Shown here: one piece after another, positions 47,883 to 55,530 of the stretch
Layout of the letters: every line of letters begins with the position of its first letter
Numbering within the stretch: the first letter of the stretch is position 1
Origin: Saccharibacillus brassicae
GTDB taxonomy: Bacteria; Bacillota; Bacilli; Paenibacillales; Paenibacillaceae
Length of the DNA: 64,000 nt
Assembly (NCBI RefSeq): GCF_006542275.1
Contig: NZ_CP041217.1
Location: 977,501 to 1,041,500 of the forward strand
Direction: 5' to 3'
The notes under the pieces: model-generated
The model's input: the letters and a program-made list of their open reading frames with translations, nothing else
Databases searched by the model: none
What the model was told of the DNA's origin: nothing
Position numbers and translations under genes: made by a program

Positions 47883-49538
47883 TTATTTCGTGCCGCCGAG
47901 CTTTTCGAGATTTTTCTCGTATTCCGTCTGCTGGTAAGCCTGCACTTCGGCGAGGCCGGTCGAAGCCCGCTTCGCTTCGTAATCGCTCCAGAGCTGGTCG
48001 AACTCCGCGTCGGAAGCGGCGAGCAGCAGCTTCGGCAGCGTCTTGCCCCACAGCTGGCCGAGCTTCGTGTTGGCGATGCCTTCTTTGGAGTTGCCGGTCG
48101 GATTGATCTGGTCGAACTCGGACGCGCTGACCGTTTTGCCGCGCGTCCAGTCCATCATCTGCTTGAACGGATCGACCGGCGCGGGCGCCCATTGATCGGT
48201 CACGTTCGTGTCCATCATCATCCAGTATTTGTGCGAAGCGCCGTATTTCGCGTCGAAAGCGGCCCGGTCGCTGTTCAGCATCTCCAGCACTTCCGGCTTA
48301 AACACCGGCTTGTCGCCTTCCATGTCGTACGTCACGCCTTCTTCGCCCATATACAGATCGCGCTGGCCTTCTTCGCTCGTCAGGTATTCCAGGAACCCGA
48401 TCGCGCGCGCTTTGTCCTTGACGTCTTTGGAGATCAGCGTCAGCGTCCAGCCGGAGATGCCCGGGCCCGACAGCGTCGGTTCGTCGGAAGCGGCGTTGGC
48501 CGGTCCGTCGATCGCCATATAGACGGAATCCGGGTCGTTCGCGAACAGCGCGTTTTGCGGGTTCGTAAAATCGCTGCGCTGGTACATCATGGCGAAATAG
48601 CGGCCCTGCGCGATTTTCTCTTCCATTTGGGCCCGCTTGTCGATAAAGATGTCTTTGGCGAGCAGCCCGTTCTCGTTCGCCTGCCGGAACGTTTTGAGCC
48701 AGCGGATATATTCGGGATCGGTCTGGCGGTCGTACAGCTTGCCGTCTTTTTGCTGCGGAATCGCCAGGAAGTTTTGCAGGTAGCCTTCAAGCGAATAGTT
48801 GCCGTTGTCGGTAAACTCGTGCAGGCCGATCGGGATCATCGGTTGGCCGTTGACGTCGGGGAACTTGTCTTTGGCAGCCTGAAGTCCCGCGAGGAACCCT
48901 TCCGGCGTGCTCATATCCGGCTTGCCGATCGCTTCGTACATGTCTTTGCGCACGACGAACACCTGGTTGGACACGTAGTTTTCGCCGTATTTCTCAAAAT
49001 CGGCCGGCGAAGACGACGCGTTCGGATAGCCGTACACGTTGCCGTCTTCCTGCGTGTACCACGACAGCTTGGCCGGATCGGCGACGTTGGACACGAAAAA
49101 CGGATCGTATTTGTCCGCCAGTTCGTTCAGCGGCAGCACCAGTTTGCCTTCGATCATTTTTTTGACCGCGTCGTCGCTCCAGGCGATCGTGACGAAGTCG
49201 GGCAGTTTGCCGGACGCGATCATCGTGTTCATCTTCTCGGCTTCGTTACCGGCCGGCACGATGAAGTTGAGGCTCGTGCCGGTCTTTTTGGTCACATACT
49301 GGCTGGTCAGGTCTTTGCCCCAGTCGGTTCCGGTGTACCAGGCGAAGTTGATGTACCAGTCGAACGTGATCGGCGACGTGTCGTTTTTCCAGGACGGTTG
49401 GCTCGGATCGACCGCCGCCTGCGCCGCTTCTTCTTTTTCCGCCGCTTCTTTGCTTTGTCCGCCCGACGAGCAGGCCGTGCTGAAGATCATCAGCATCGCC
49501 GCGAGCAGCATGGAGAACTTTTTCCCTCTTTTTTTCAT
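47883..49538 (-). CDS. Extracellular solute-binding lipoprotein (LplA/YtcQ-like)
   Basis: The ligand-capture protein of an ABC importer, anchored by lipid to the outer face of the membrane. The 551-residue protein has a basic N terminus, a hydrophobic core and the lipobox FSTAC with Cys23, then a charged linker and a large two-lobed binding fold (NFIVPAGNEAEKMN, EDGNVYGYPNASSSP, YMGEEGVTYDMEGDKPVF). The size and these motifs fit the family of large binding proteins that pair with LplB/LplC permeases for oligosaccharides. The ligand is not known. It follows the second permease by 55 bp. Confidence 0.9.
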   Translation of the reverse strand: MKKRGKKFSMLLAAMLMIFSTACSSGGQSKEAAEKEEAAQAAVDPSQPSWKNDTSPITFDWYINFAWYTGTDWGKDLTSQYVTKKTGTSLNFIVPAGNEAEKMNTMIASGKLPDFVTIAWSDDAVKKMIEGKLVLPLNELADKYDPFFVSNVADPAKLSWYTQEDGNVYGYPNASSSPADFEKYGENYVSNQVFVVRKDMYEAIGKPDMSTPEGFLAGLQAAKDKFPDVNGQPMIPIGLHEFTDNGNYSLEGYLQNFLAIPQQKDGKLYDRQTDPEYIRWLKTFRQANENGLLAKDIFIDKRAQMEEKIAQGRYFAMMYQRSDFTNPQNALFANDPDSVYMAIDGPANAASDEPTLSGPGISGWTLTLISKDVKDKARAIGFLEYLTSEEGQRDLYMGEEGVTYDMEGDKPVFKPEVLEMLNSDRAAFDAKYGASHKYWMMMDTNVTDQWAPAPVDPFKQMMDWTRGKTVSASEFDQINPTGNSKEGIANTKLGQLWGKTLPKLLLAASDAEFDQLWSDYEAKRASTGLAEVQAYQQTEYEKNLEKLGGTK

Positions 49539-49593
49539 GTGTGTACCTCTTTTCCTTAGGTTGGTACTGCCGGGTGCAGCGGTCTGTCTGTGC

Positions 49594-50481
49594 TCAACCT
49601 TTGATCGAGCCGATCATCATGCCTTTGACAAAATATTTTTGCAGGAACGGATATACGAACACGATCGGCGCGGTCGTCACGACCATCGTCGCAAGCTTGA
49701 TCGACTGCGAGGTGACCGAACGCGTGACGCCTCCCGGGACCGCCGCCATCATCTGGTTGGAGCTGGATTCCGCCACGACCCGGTACAGATACGTCTGGAT
49801 CGGCTGCAAATCGGTATTGTTGATATAGATCATCCCGGTAAAATAATCGTTCCATTGATAAACGCCGTGGAACAGCGCGATCGTGGCGAGTACGGGCATC
49901 GAGACGGGCAGCACGATTCGCAGAAAAATGGACCAGTCGTTCGCCCCGTCGATACGCGCCGCTTCTTCCAGTCCTTCGGGAATTTCCCGGAAGAAGGTCA
50001 TGAAGATGATCAGATCGAAAAAGCTGAACAGCACCGGAATGATATAGACCAGGAAATTGTCGAGCAGATGCAGGTCCCGGATCAGCAGATAGGTCGGGAT
50101 GAGCCCGCCTCCGAAAAACAAGGTAACGGTTCCGATCAGAATGTAGATTTTGCCTCCGATCAGTCCTCTGCGGGAAAAAGCGTAAGCGACCATCGCGGTG
50201 AAAAAAACGTGGGCAACCGTACCGACCAGCGTCTTCGCTACCGTCACGCCCATCGCCATCATGATCCCTTCGCTGCGAAATACGGCGCCGAAATTGTCCA
50301 GGCTGAACTGTCTCGGCCACCAGTAAATGCCGCCGCGCATCGCGTCCGTGCCGTCGTTGAACGAATTGACCAGCACGTACCAGATCGGATAGATCGTCAC
50401 GAAGCAGATCAGCGCCATCCCGACGACGTTCAGAAAATCGAAAATCGCTTCGCTTCTCGTTTTGCGTTTTAACGTTAACAT
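49594..50481 (-). CDS. Carbohydrate ABC transporter permease (LplC/YtcP-like)
   Basis: A 295-residue inner permease subunit with six hydrophobic helices and the EAA loop EEAARIDGANDWSIFLRIVL that contacts the ATPase. It starts 37 bp after the first permease. No ATPase gene is present in this cluster, as is usual for this family, which shares an MsmX-type ATPase encoded elsewhere. Confidence 0.92.
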   Translation of the reverse strand: MLTLKRKTRSEAIFDFLNVVGMALICFVTIYPIWYVLVNSFNDGTDAMRGGIYWWPRQFSLDNFGAVFRSEGIMMAMGVTVAKTLVGTVAHVFFTAMVAYAFSRRGLIGGKIYILIGTVTLFFGGGLIPTYLLIRDLHLLDNFLVYIIPVLFSFFDLIIFMTFFREIPEGLEEAARIDGANDWSIFLRIVLPVSMPVLATIALFHGVYQWNDYFTGMIYINNTDLQPIQTYLYRVVAESSSNQMMAAVPGGVTRSVTSQSIKLATMVVTTAPIVFVYPFLQKYFVKGMMIGSIKG

Positions 50482-50518
50482 GCCGCGGTTCCTCCTTCCG
50501 TTTGTTTAGAAAATCGGC

Positions 50519-51484
50519 TTAGAAAAGCGAAGTGTTGTTCAATTTTTTGGTCACGCCGTTCGCGATCAGCAGCAGGATGAGCGCGATGACCGATTTGAGC
50601 AGTCCGACCGCGGTCGAATACGAGAAGCGGCCCTGCTGGATACCGGTCTGGTACACGTAAATATCGATAACGCTGCTGGCGCTCTCGTTCAGCGAATTGC
50701 GCAGCACGAGAATCTGGTCGAAGTTGGAGTTCAGCACGCCGCTGACCGCCAGAATGAACAGAATCGCGATCGTCGGGCGGATGTTCGGCAGCGTGACGTA
50801 GAACATTTTCTGAAACCGCCCGGCTCCGTCCATCGTCGCCGCTTCGTACTGCTCCGGCGAGACGCTCGCCATGGCGGCCAGGTAGATGATCGCCGACCAG
50901 CCCAGCTCTTTCCAGATGTCGGACGTGATGACGATGCCCCAGAAATATTTCGGCTCCGCCAGATAGGAGATCGGTTCGCTGATCAAGCCGAGGCCCATCA
51001 GTACATTGTTGATGATGCCGACGTCGGCCAGCCACGTCGCGAGAATGCCGCCGAGAATAACCCAGGACAGAAAGTGCGGCAGGTACGAGATCGTCTGTAC
51101 CGTTTTCTTAAAGCGGACCGAACGCAGTTCGTTGAGGAACAGCGCGAAGATAATCGGCAGCGGAAACCCGATCACAAGCTTGATCAAGCTGATGCCGAGC
51201 GTGTTGCGGATGACTCCGGCCAGTTCGTCGTCCTGCAAAAACTCGCGAAAATGAGCCAGGCCGACCCACGGCGAATTTGCGATACTGTCGACGATATTGT
51301 ATTCCTTGAACGCGATAATGATGCCGTACATCGGAATATAGTTGAAGACGAACATCCAGGCGATGCCGAGCAGCGCCATCGTCTGCAAATGCCGCTGCTG
51401 GAGCAGCCTTCTCCACCATCTGCGCGCTTTCCCTTCCCGATCGGACGGCAGTTCCGCCGTCCGCGCCGCAATTTTTCTCTCCAT
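50519..51484 (-). CDS. Carbohydrate ABC transporter permease (LplB-like)
   Basis: A 321-residue permease subunit with about six helices (first at 35-55) and the EAA loop YEAATMDGAGRFQKMFYVTL. The N-terminal 30 residues are basic and cytosolic. It is the first gene of the transporter block, read leftwards from a promoter with a cre-like site. Confidence 0.92.
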   Translation of the reverse strand: MERKIAARTAELPSDREGKARRWWRRLLQQRHLQTMALLGIAWMFVFNYIPMYGIIIAFKEYNIVDSIANSPWVGLAHFREFLQDDELAGVIRNTLGISLIKLVIGFPLPIIFALFLNELRSVRFKKTVQTISYLPHFLSWVILGGILATWLADVGIINNVLMGLGLISEPISYLAEPKYFWGIVITSDIWKELGWSAIIYLAAMASVSPEQYEAATMDGAGRFQKMFYVTLPNIRPTIAILFILAVSGVLNSNFDQILVLRNSLNESASSVIDIYVYQTGIQQGRFSYSTAVGLLKSVIALILLLIANGVTKKLNNTSLF

Positions 51485-51519
51485 CTTCCGACCCCCTCCG
51501 GTCTATAATCGGTTCATTT

Positions 51520-51533
51520 TGTAAGTGCTTACA
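51520..51533 (-). promoter_or_regulatory. cre-like operator before the sugar ABC operon
   Basis: TGTAAGTGCTTACA is a 14-bp palindrome close to the CcpA site TGWAARCGYTWNCW, with TG instead of the central CG. It lies just after the predicted transcription start and 36 bp before the first permease ATG, a placement that suits repression by CcpA or a LacI-type regulator. Confidence 0.6.
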
Positions 51534-51545
51534 TTTTCTAAATTT

Positions 51546-51574
51546 ATTGTATCGCTCGTTTGCCGCTGCGGTAA
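51546..51574 (-). promoter_or_regulatory. Probable promoter of the sugar ABC operon
   Basis: Minus strand -35 TTACCG (51569-51574), 17-nt spacer, -10 TACAAT (51546-51551). The -35 is weak, as expected for an activated promoter. Confidence 0.45.
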
Positions 51575-51594
51575 GGCTTCATTTTTCGTATTGG

Positions 51595-51750
51595 AGTTAC
51601 AATATTTCGGATCGGGTGTAGATTCGAAATTTGTAACCTAGTCACAAGATTTCGGATCAAGTATAGATTCGAAATTTGTAACCTAGTCACAAGATTTCGG
51701 ATCAAGTATAGATTCGAAATTTGTAACCTAGTTACAATATTTCGGATACG
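51595..51750. repeat. Tandem array of 45-bp palindromic units in the divergent promoter region
   Basis: Three full units (51595-51639, 51640-51684, 51685-51729) and a partial fourth (51730-51750). The second and third units are identical. Each unit has imperfect inverted arms (GTTACAA..ATTTCGGATC against GATTCGAAATTTGTAAC). At unit joints the palindrome TTGTAAC CTA GTTACAA appears, perfect at 51721-51737. The array lies between the divergent ABC operon and the MarR-GNAT gene. Confidence 0.85.
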
Positions 51751-51777
51751 TCGTTCTTTTTTCCCGGCTGTCTTTCT

Positions 51778-51786
51778 TGTTATAAT
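51778..51786 (+). promoter_or_regulatory. Extended -10 promoter of the MarR-GNAT gene
   Basis: TGTTATAAT, an extended -10 with a perfect TATAAT at 51781-51786, lies 78 bp before the ATG and 28 bp after the last repeat unit. The -35 (TTTTTC) is poor. Confidence 0.6.
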
Positions 51787-51863
51787 CGGAAGGTGCTGCC
51801 AAATCTACCTCTATCTCTATAAATGGCGACCGGCGCTCGCAAGCCGGGAAAGGAAGTGAACCG

Positions 51864-52817
51864 ATGCCCGACCCTTTGATCTGGAAAAAAAGGATTCGAA
51901 CGCTGCGCGCATTCAACTACAGCGACACGATGCAGGCCGGCGTGCTGCGGGAACGGCTGCTGCACAGCTCGTATTCGCTGACCGAATCGCGCATCATGCT
52001 GGAAATCTCGCGGGAGCCCCGCCTGACCGCCACCGATCTGAGCCGCAATCTCGGGCTCGACCCCGGTTATCTCAGCCGGCTGCTCGGCCGCCTGGACTCG
52101 GGCGGCGTTATCGAACGCCCGCGCAGCGAACGCGACGCGCGCAGGCGGGTGCTGAAGCTGACCGAACAAGGCGTCCGGATCGCCCGCCTGCTCCACCGGC
52201 GGGTCGACGACGACGTCGCGGAATATCTCGCCGGCCTGTCCGAGCCGGATCAGGTTCGCTTGATGGAAGCGATCCGGACGATCGACGAGATCAACGCGGC
52301 GCGCTCCGCGCATACGCTCGATATTCGCTTTTTTTTGCGCGAAGCCGAGCCGTCCGACGCCGAGCGCATCGTCCAGGCGTATGAAGCGCTGTTCGAGCAG
52401 ACATTCGGCCCGTCCGAACAATTCAGCCTCGTGCTGACCGATACGGCCGCCCAGCTGTTCGGCGCTTCGGGAGAACCGTCGGCGCGCTGCTGGATCGCGG
52501 AGATGAACGGCGAAAGCGCCGGTTCGATCGTGCTCGACCTGCTGGACGCCCGGCGCGCGCAAATCAAGCTGTTCATGGTCGAATCCAAACGCCGGGGACT
52601 CGGTATCGGCGGCAGTCTGCTCGACGAAGCGATCTCTTTCTCCCGCGGCGCCGGCCGCTCCCAGGTGCTGTTATGGGTCATCCGGGATCAACGCCGGCTG
52701 CAGGGTCTGCTGTCCAAAAAAGGCTTCAAGCTGGCGGAACAATCTGTCGTGCTATATTACGGCATTCAGTTCGAGGTCGAAACGTGGCAGTTGGATCTGC
52801 AAAGCGAGCAAGCCTAA
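51864..52817 (+). CDS. MarR-type regulator fused to GNAT acetyltransferase
   Basis: A 317-residue two-domain protein. Residues 15-145 are a MarR winged helix (LTATDLSRNLGLDPGYLSRL recognition region, wing ERPRSERDARRRVL). Residues 155-305 are a GNAT fold with the acetyl-CoA loop VESKRRGLGIGGSLL and a late LLSKKGFKLAEQ. The domain order is known from other bacterial MarR-GNAT proteins, whose substrates are mostly unknown. AAAGGAAGTG precedes the ATG. It is transcribed away from the sugar ABC operon, with the palindrome array between them, so it may regulate itself or that operon. Confidence 0.88.
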   Translation: MPDPLIWKKRIRTLRAFNYSDTMQAGVLRERLLHSSYSLTESRIMLEISREPRLTATDLSRNLGLDPGYLSRLLGRLDSGGVIERPRSERDARRRVLKLTEQGVRIARLLHRRVDDDVAEYLAGLSEPDQVRLMEAIRTIDEINAARSAHTLDIRFFLREAEPSDAERIVQAYEALFEQTFGPSEQFSLVLTDTAAQLFGASGEPSARCWIAEMNGESAGSIVLDLLDARRAQIKLFMVESKRRGLGIGGSLLDEAISFSRGAGRSQVLLWVIRDQRRLQGLLSKKGFKLAEQSVVLYYGIQFEVETWQLDLQSEQA

Positions 52818-53153
52818 ATATGCGCATATTGAATATTAATTCTATTTAACGTATATATATTCATATGCAAAGATAAATATATCGCTTTTGATTCCTGGAA
52901 GTCGGTCAAGTGAATTTTGCTGACAACGATACGGGTACATTCGACTTTTTTAGCTGTAAAAAATAAAAAAATGATTTAGAAAAAGGCAGATATTCAGCAA
53001 TATTTGACGAATAAACATGAATAAAGCGCTTAATCAGTCTTTTTTCGAATTTGTTAAATAAACTGACACCGATTTATATTTATGGACATCGGGAAGCAAG
53101 CAGCGTTATGTTATCTCTCTTCCCGACTCATTTGACTACCAAGGAGGAGTTTG
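52818..53153 (+). other. AT-rich intergenic region before the asparaginase gene
   Basis: A gene-free stretch of about 335 bp that is strikingly AT-rich against its GC-rich surroundings. It starts with the palindrome AATATGCGCATATT (52817-52830) overlapping the preceding stop. TTGACG at 53004-53009 is a possible -35 but no matching -10 is clear. No small ORF with a ribosome-binding site is seen. Confidence 0.6.
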
Positions 53154-54347
53154 ATGTCCACATTGTCCATGAAAGTCATGAAAGCGGTTCTTGCCCTTGG
53201 AGTCACCGCCGCGGCTGCGGCCCCGGTCGTACGCCTGCCCGGCGCTTCCGCGGCGGAAACGGTCCCCGGCACGGTCGTCGCGAGCACGCCGGCTCCGGCG
53301 GGAACTTCCGCGGCCCCGGCCGCCAAAACGCTTCCCAAAGTCGAAGTGATCGCTACCGGCGGCACGATCGCCGGACAATCCGCCGATGCCACGAGCTTCG
53401 CCAACTACCGGGCCGGCACGCTGCTGATCGCGGACATGGTCGCCGAGCTTCCGGATAAAAACAAGATCGCGCAGGTCAGTACATACCAATTCGGCAATTC
53501 CGGTTCGAGCGCTTACAGCATTCCCGACCTGTACGACCTGTCGCTGCGCGTGGACAAAGCGCTTGAAACGCAGGATGCCGTCGTCGTCACAAGCGGCACG
53601 GACACGATGGAAGAAATCGCCTACTTCCTCGATTTGACGGTTCGCAGCTCCAAGCCTGTCGTCGTCACCGGCTCGATGCGTCCCTGGACCGTAATCGGCA
53701 GCGACGCGCAGGCCAATCTGTACAACGCCATCAAGCTTGCGGCAAGCGGCAAAACGGAATACTTCGGCACGGTGCTCATGCTGAACGACGAGTTCCACGC
53801 CGCGCGCGAAGTGACGAAATCGAATGCTTACCGGACCGACACGTTCGTCACGCCGGAACTCGGCGCGCTCGGTTATATCGACGAAGCCGGCGTGCGCGTC
53901 TACCGCGCGCCGTATCGGGCGCTGCTGGGCGCGGCCGATTGGAAAACGCCGTTCGATCTCGCCAAGCTCGACAAAAAAAGCCTGGCCAAAGTCGAGATCG
54001 CCTATTCGTACCAGGATGCCGGCGCAGGCGCCATCTCCGCGTTTGTCGCGGACGGAGCCGACGGCATCGTGACGGCGGGCACCGGCGCAGGCGGCATTTC
54101 GCGGGCGATGAGCGCCGAGCGCACCGCGGCGATCGCGGAGCACGATACGGTCTTCGTCGCCACGACCCGAACCGGATCGGGCAGCAACTACTCCAGCGGC
54201 GCCAATATCATCGCCGGGGACAATCTGAACGCGGTGCATGCCCGCCTGATGCTGCTGCTGTCGCTGTCGTTCTCCAGCGACTTCGACACGATCAAAGGCT
54301 GGTTCGACACGTACGGAGCCGGACAGGTGAGCGTACCGAAAAAATAA
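53154..54347 (+). CDS. Secreted type II L-asparaginase
   Basis: Hydrolyses asparagine to aspartate and ammonia outside the cell. The 397-residue protein has a signal peptide (about 1-35, ending near AAETV), an Ala/Pro-rich linker to about 60, and the asparaginase fold: IATGGTIAG with the first catalytic Thr, TSGTDTMEE with the second Thr-Asp pair, and VTGSMRP. The late GAGAISAFVADGADGIV and GTGAGGIS also match. ATG 53154 has AAGGAGG 6 nt upstream; the preceding TTG is less likely. Type II is inferred from the signal peptide and motif pattern. Confidence 0.92.
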   Translation: MSTLSMKVMKAVLALGVTAAAAAPVVRLPGASAAETVPGTVVASTPAPAGTSAAPAAKTLPKVEVIATGGTIAGQSADATSFANYRAGTLLIADMVAELPDKNKIAQVSTYQFGNSGSSAYSIPDLYDLSLRVDKALETQDAVVVTSGTDTMEEIAYFLDLTVRSSKPVVVTGSMRPWTVIGSDAQANLYNAIKLAASGKTEYFGTVLMLNDEFHAAREVTKSNAYRTDTFVTPELGALGYIDEAGVRVYRAPYRALLGAADWKTPFDLAKLDKKSLAKVEIAYSYQDAGAGAISAFVADGADGIVTAGTGAGGISRAMSAERTAAIAEHDTVFVATTRTGSGSNYSSGANIIAGDNLNAVHARLMLLLSLSFSSDFDTIKGWFDTYGAGQVSVPKK

Positions 54348-54382
54348 TGCCTGAAGAGGCGCGGCCCCGCGCCTATCGGTTC

Positions 54383-54430
54383 GCACGCAAAAACCCCGGG
54401 ACGTCAGGCGTCCCGGGGTTTTTGCGTGCG
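54383..54430. terminator. Bidirectional terminator between asparaginase and GNAT genes
   Basis: A near-perfect palindrome of about 48 bp whose core is CCCCGGGACG/CGTCCCGGGG with flanking AAAAA and TTTTT and outer CGCACGC/GCGTGCG arms. It serves the convergent genes on both strands. Confidence 0.92.
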
Positions 54431-54480
54431 CTTCAGGCGGACGAACGTGGCTGGACCTCCTTCAGGTCCGATCCTTCATT

Positions 54481-54552
54481 CGGGCTATTCGGATCATTCG
54501 AACGATTTGGGCCATTCGGACGATTCGGACCATTCGGACCATTGGAACTATT
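54481..54552. repeat. 9-bp minisatellite (eight copies)
   Basis: Eight degenerate tandem copies of a 9-bp unit, consensus CGGACCATT, with two identical copies at 54526-54543. It lies between the bidirectional terminator and the stop codon of the GNAT gene. It is outside all supported coding frames, because the GNAT frame ends at 54557. Confidence 0.8.
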
Positions 54553-54556
54553 GGGA

Positions 54557-55315
54557 TCAACCCGGCCAGCCTCCGGTTAAATCGCCGGTCACGTGAAAGT
54601 TCGTGCCGTAAGCGCGCATCCGCAGCTTCTCGGCGATCCGCCGCGAAGCCGCGTTGTCGTGCGAAGTGCTGTACAGCGGCAGCAGCCCTTCGGCCTGCGC
54701 CTGCTCCGCCCAGGCCAACACGCAGGCCGGGCCCAGCCCCTGTCCGCGGAAAGCGGGCGCCGTCTCCAGGCCGGCTTCCGCGGCCTCTTCGCCTCGGCGC
54801 GCGGCGAAGCAGACCGAGACGGCGATGCCGTCAAGCGTCGCCATCGCCATCGGCAGGCGCGCGCTCCACGCCGCGCGCAGCCGCGGAAAATGCGCGCCGA
54901 GCGCCTGCGCGCTGCCGGCATGCACGGCTTCGACGCGGACAGGCCGCGGCAGCTTCGCCGCGCTGCCGAAGGTCGGTCCGGTCCGGATAAGATAAGCCGG
55001 ACCGGACCAGACGGCGCGAACGCGCAGGCCGCCGCCGAGCGCGCGCAGCGCGGCGCCCGGATCGGCTTCGCGATCGAGCTGATGCGCAATGCGGCGTTCG
55101 GCTGACGCGGACAGTCCGTCCGCGAACCGCAGCAGCCGGACGCCCGGCGCGGAGCTGACGAAGAACAGCGGCGCTTCTCCTCCGCCGGGTTCGTTGACCG
55201 CGGCGAGCCGGCCGTTCGGCGTATGCACGAACAGCGTTCGCGCCTGCCGATCCATGAGATCGTAATCTTGCATTTGTTTAAACTTGTCTTCTCGCTCGGA
55301 CTTGTCTTCGTGCAA
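54557..55315 (-). CDS. GNAT family N-acetyltransferase
   Basis: A 252-residue protein. The N-terminal 100 residues hold no family I recognise (FADGLSASAERRIAHQL). The C-terminal half is a GNAT domain with the acetyl-CoA loop FRGQGLGPACVLAWAEQA and the following YSTSHDNAASRRIAEKL, which resembles the FR47-like subgroup. The substrate is unknown. I chose a TTG start at 55315, with GGAAGGAGAGG 6 nt upstream. It is convergent with asparaginase and divergent from the mnh operon. Confidence 0.8.
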   Translation of the reverse strand: MHEDKSEREDKFKQMQDYDLMDRQARTLFVHTPNGRLAAVNEPGGGEAPLFFVSSAPGVRLLRFADGLSASAERRIAHQLDREADPGAALRALGGGLRVRAVWSGPAYLIRTGPTFGSAAKLPRPVRVEAVHAGSAQALGAHFPRLRAAWSARLPMAMATLDGIAVSVCFAARRGEEAAEAGLETAPAFRGQGLGPACVLAWAEQAQAEGLLPLYSTSHDNAASRRIAEKLRMRAYGTNFHVTGDLTGGWPG

Positions 55316-55530
55316 AGCGATCCTCTCCTTCCGTTACCCTTCTATATGAACTTTCCCGAAAACTTTTCCGATACTTTCTCTCGCTCCTTTTCGTAGGGCC
55401 AACGACCGATGTTTTGTATAAAAAACCATTTTGTTAGCTTTATCTTACCAAAAGTCGGGTAATATTAAAAAGTAAAGCTTGGTTGAAAGCTGCCGAGCCG
55501 CAAATTTATGAAGCGGAAAGGAGAAGCCGT

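Noticed and set aside
51595-51750. CRISPR array candidate
   Set aside because: The units are contiguous, without unique spacers, and are palindromic operator-like sequences.
54481-54552. Collagen-like Asn-Gly-Pro coding extension of the GNAT gene
   Set aside because: One frame would read NGP repeats, but it is not the GNAT frame, and the GNAT frame meets a second stop at once.
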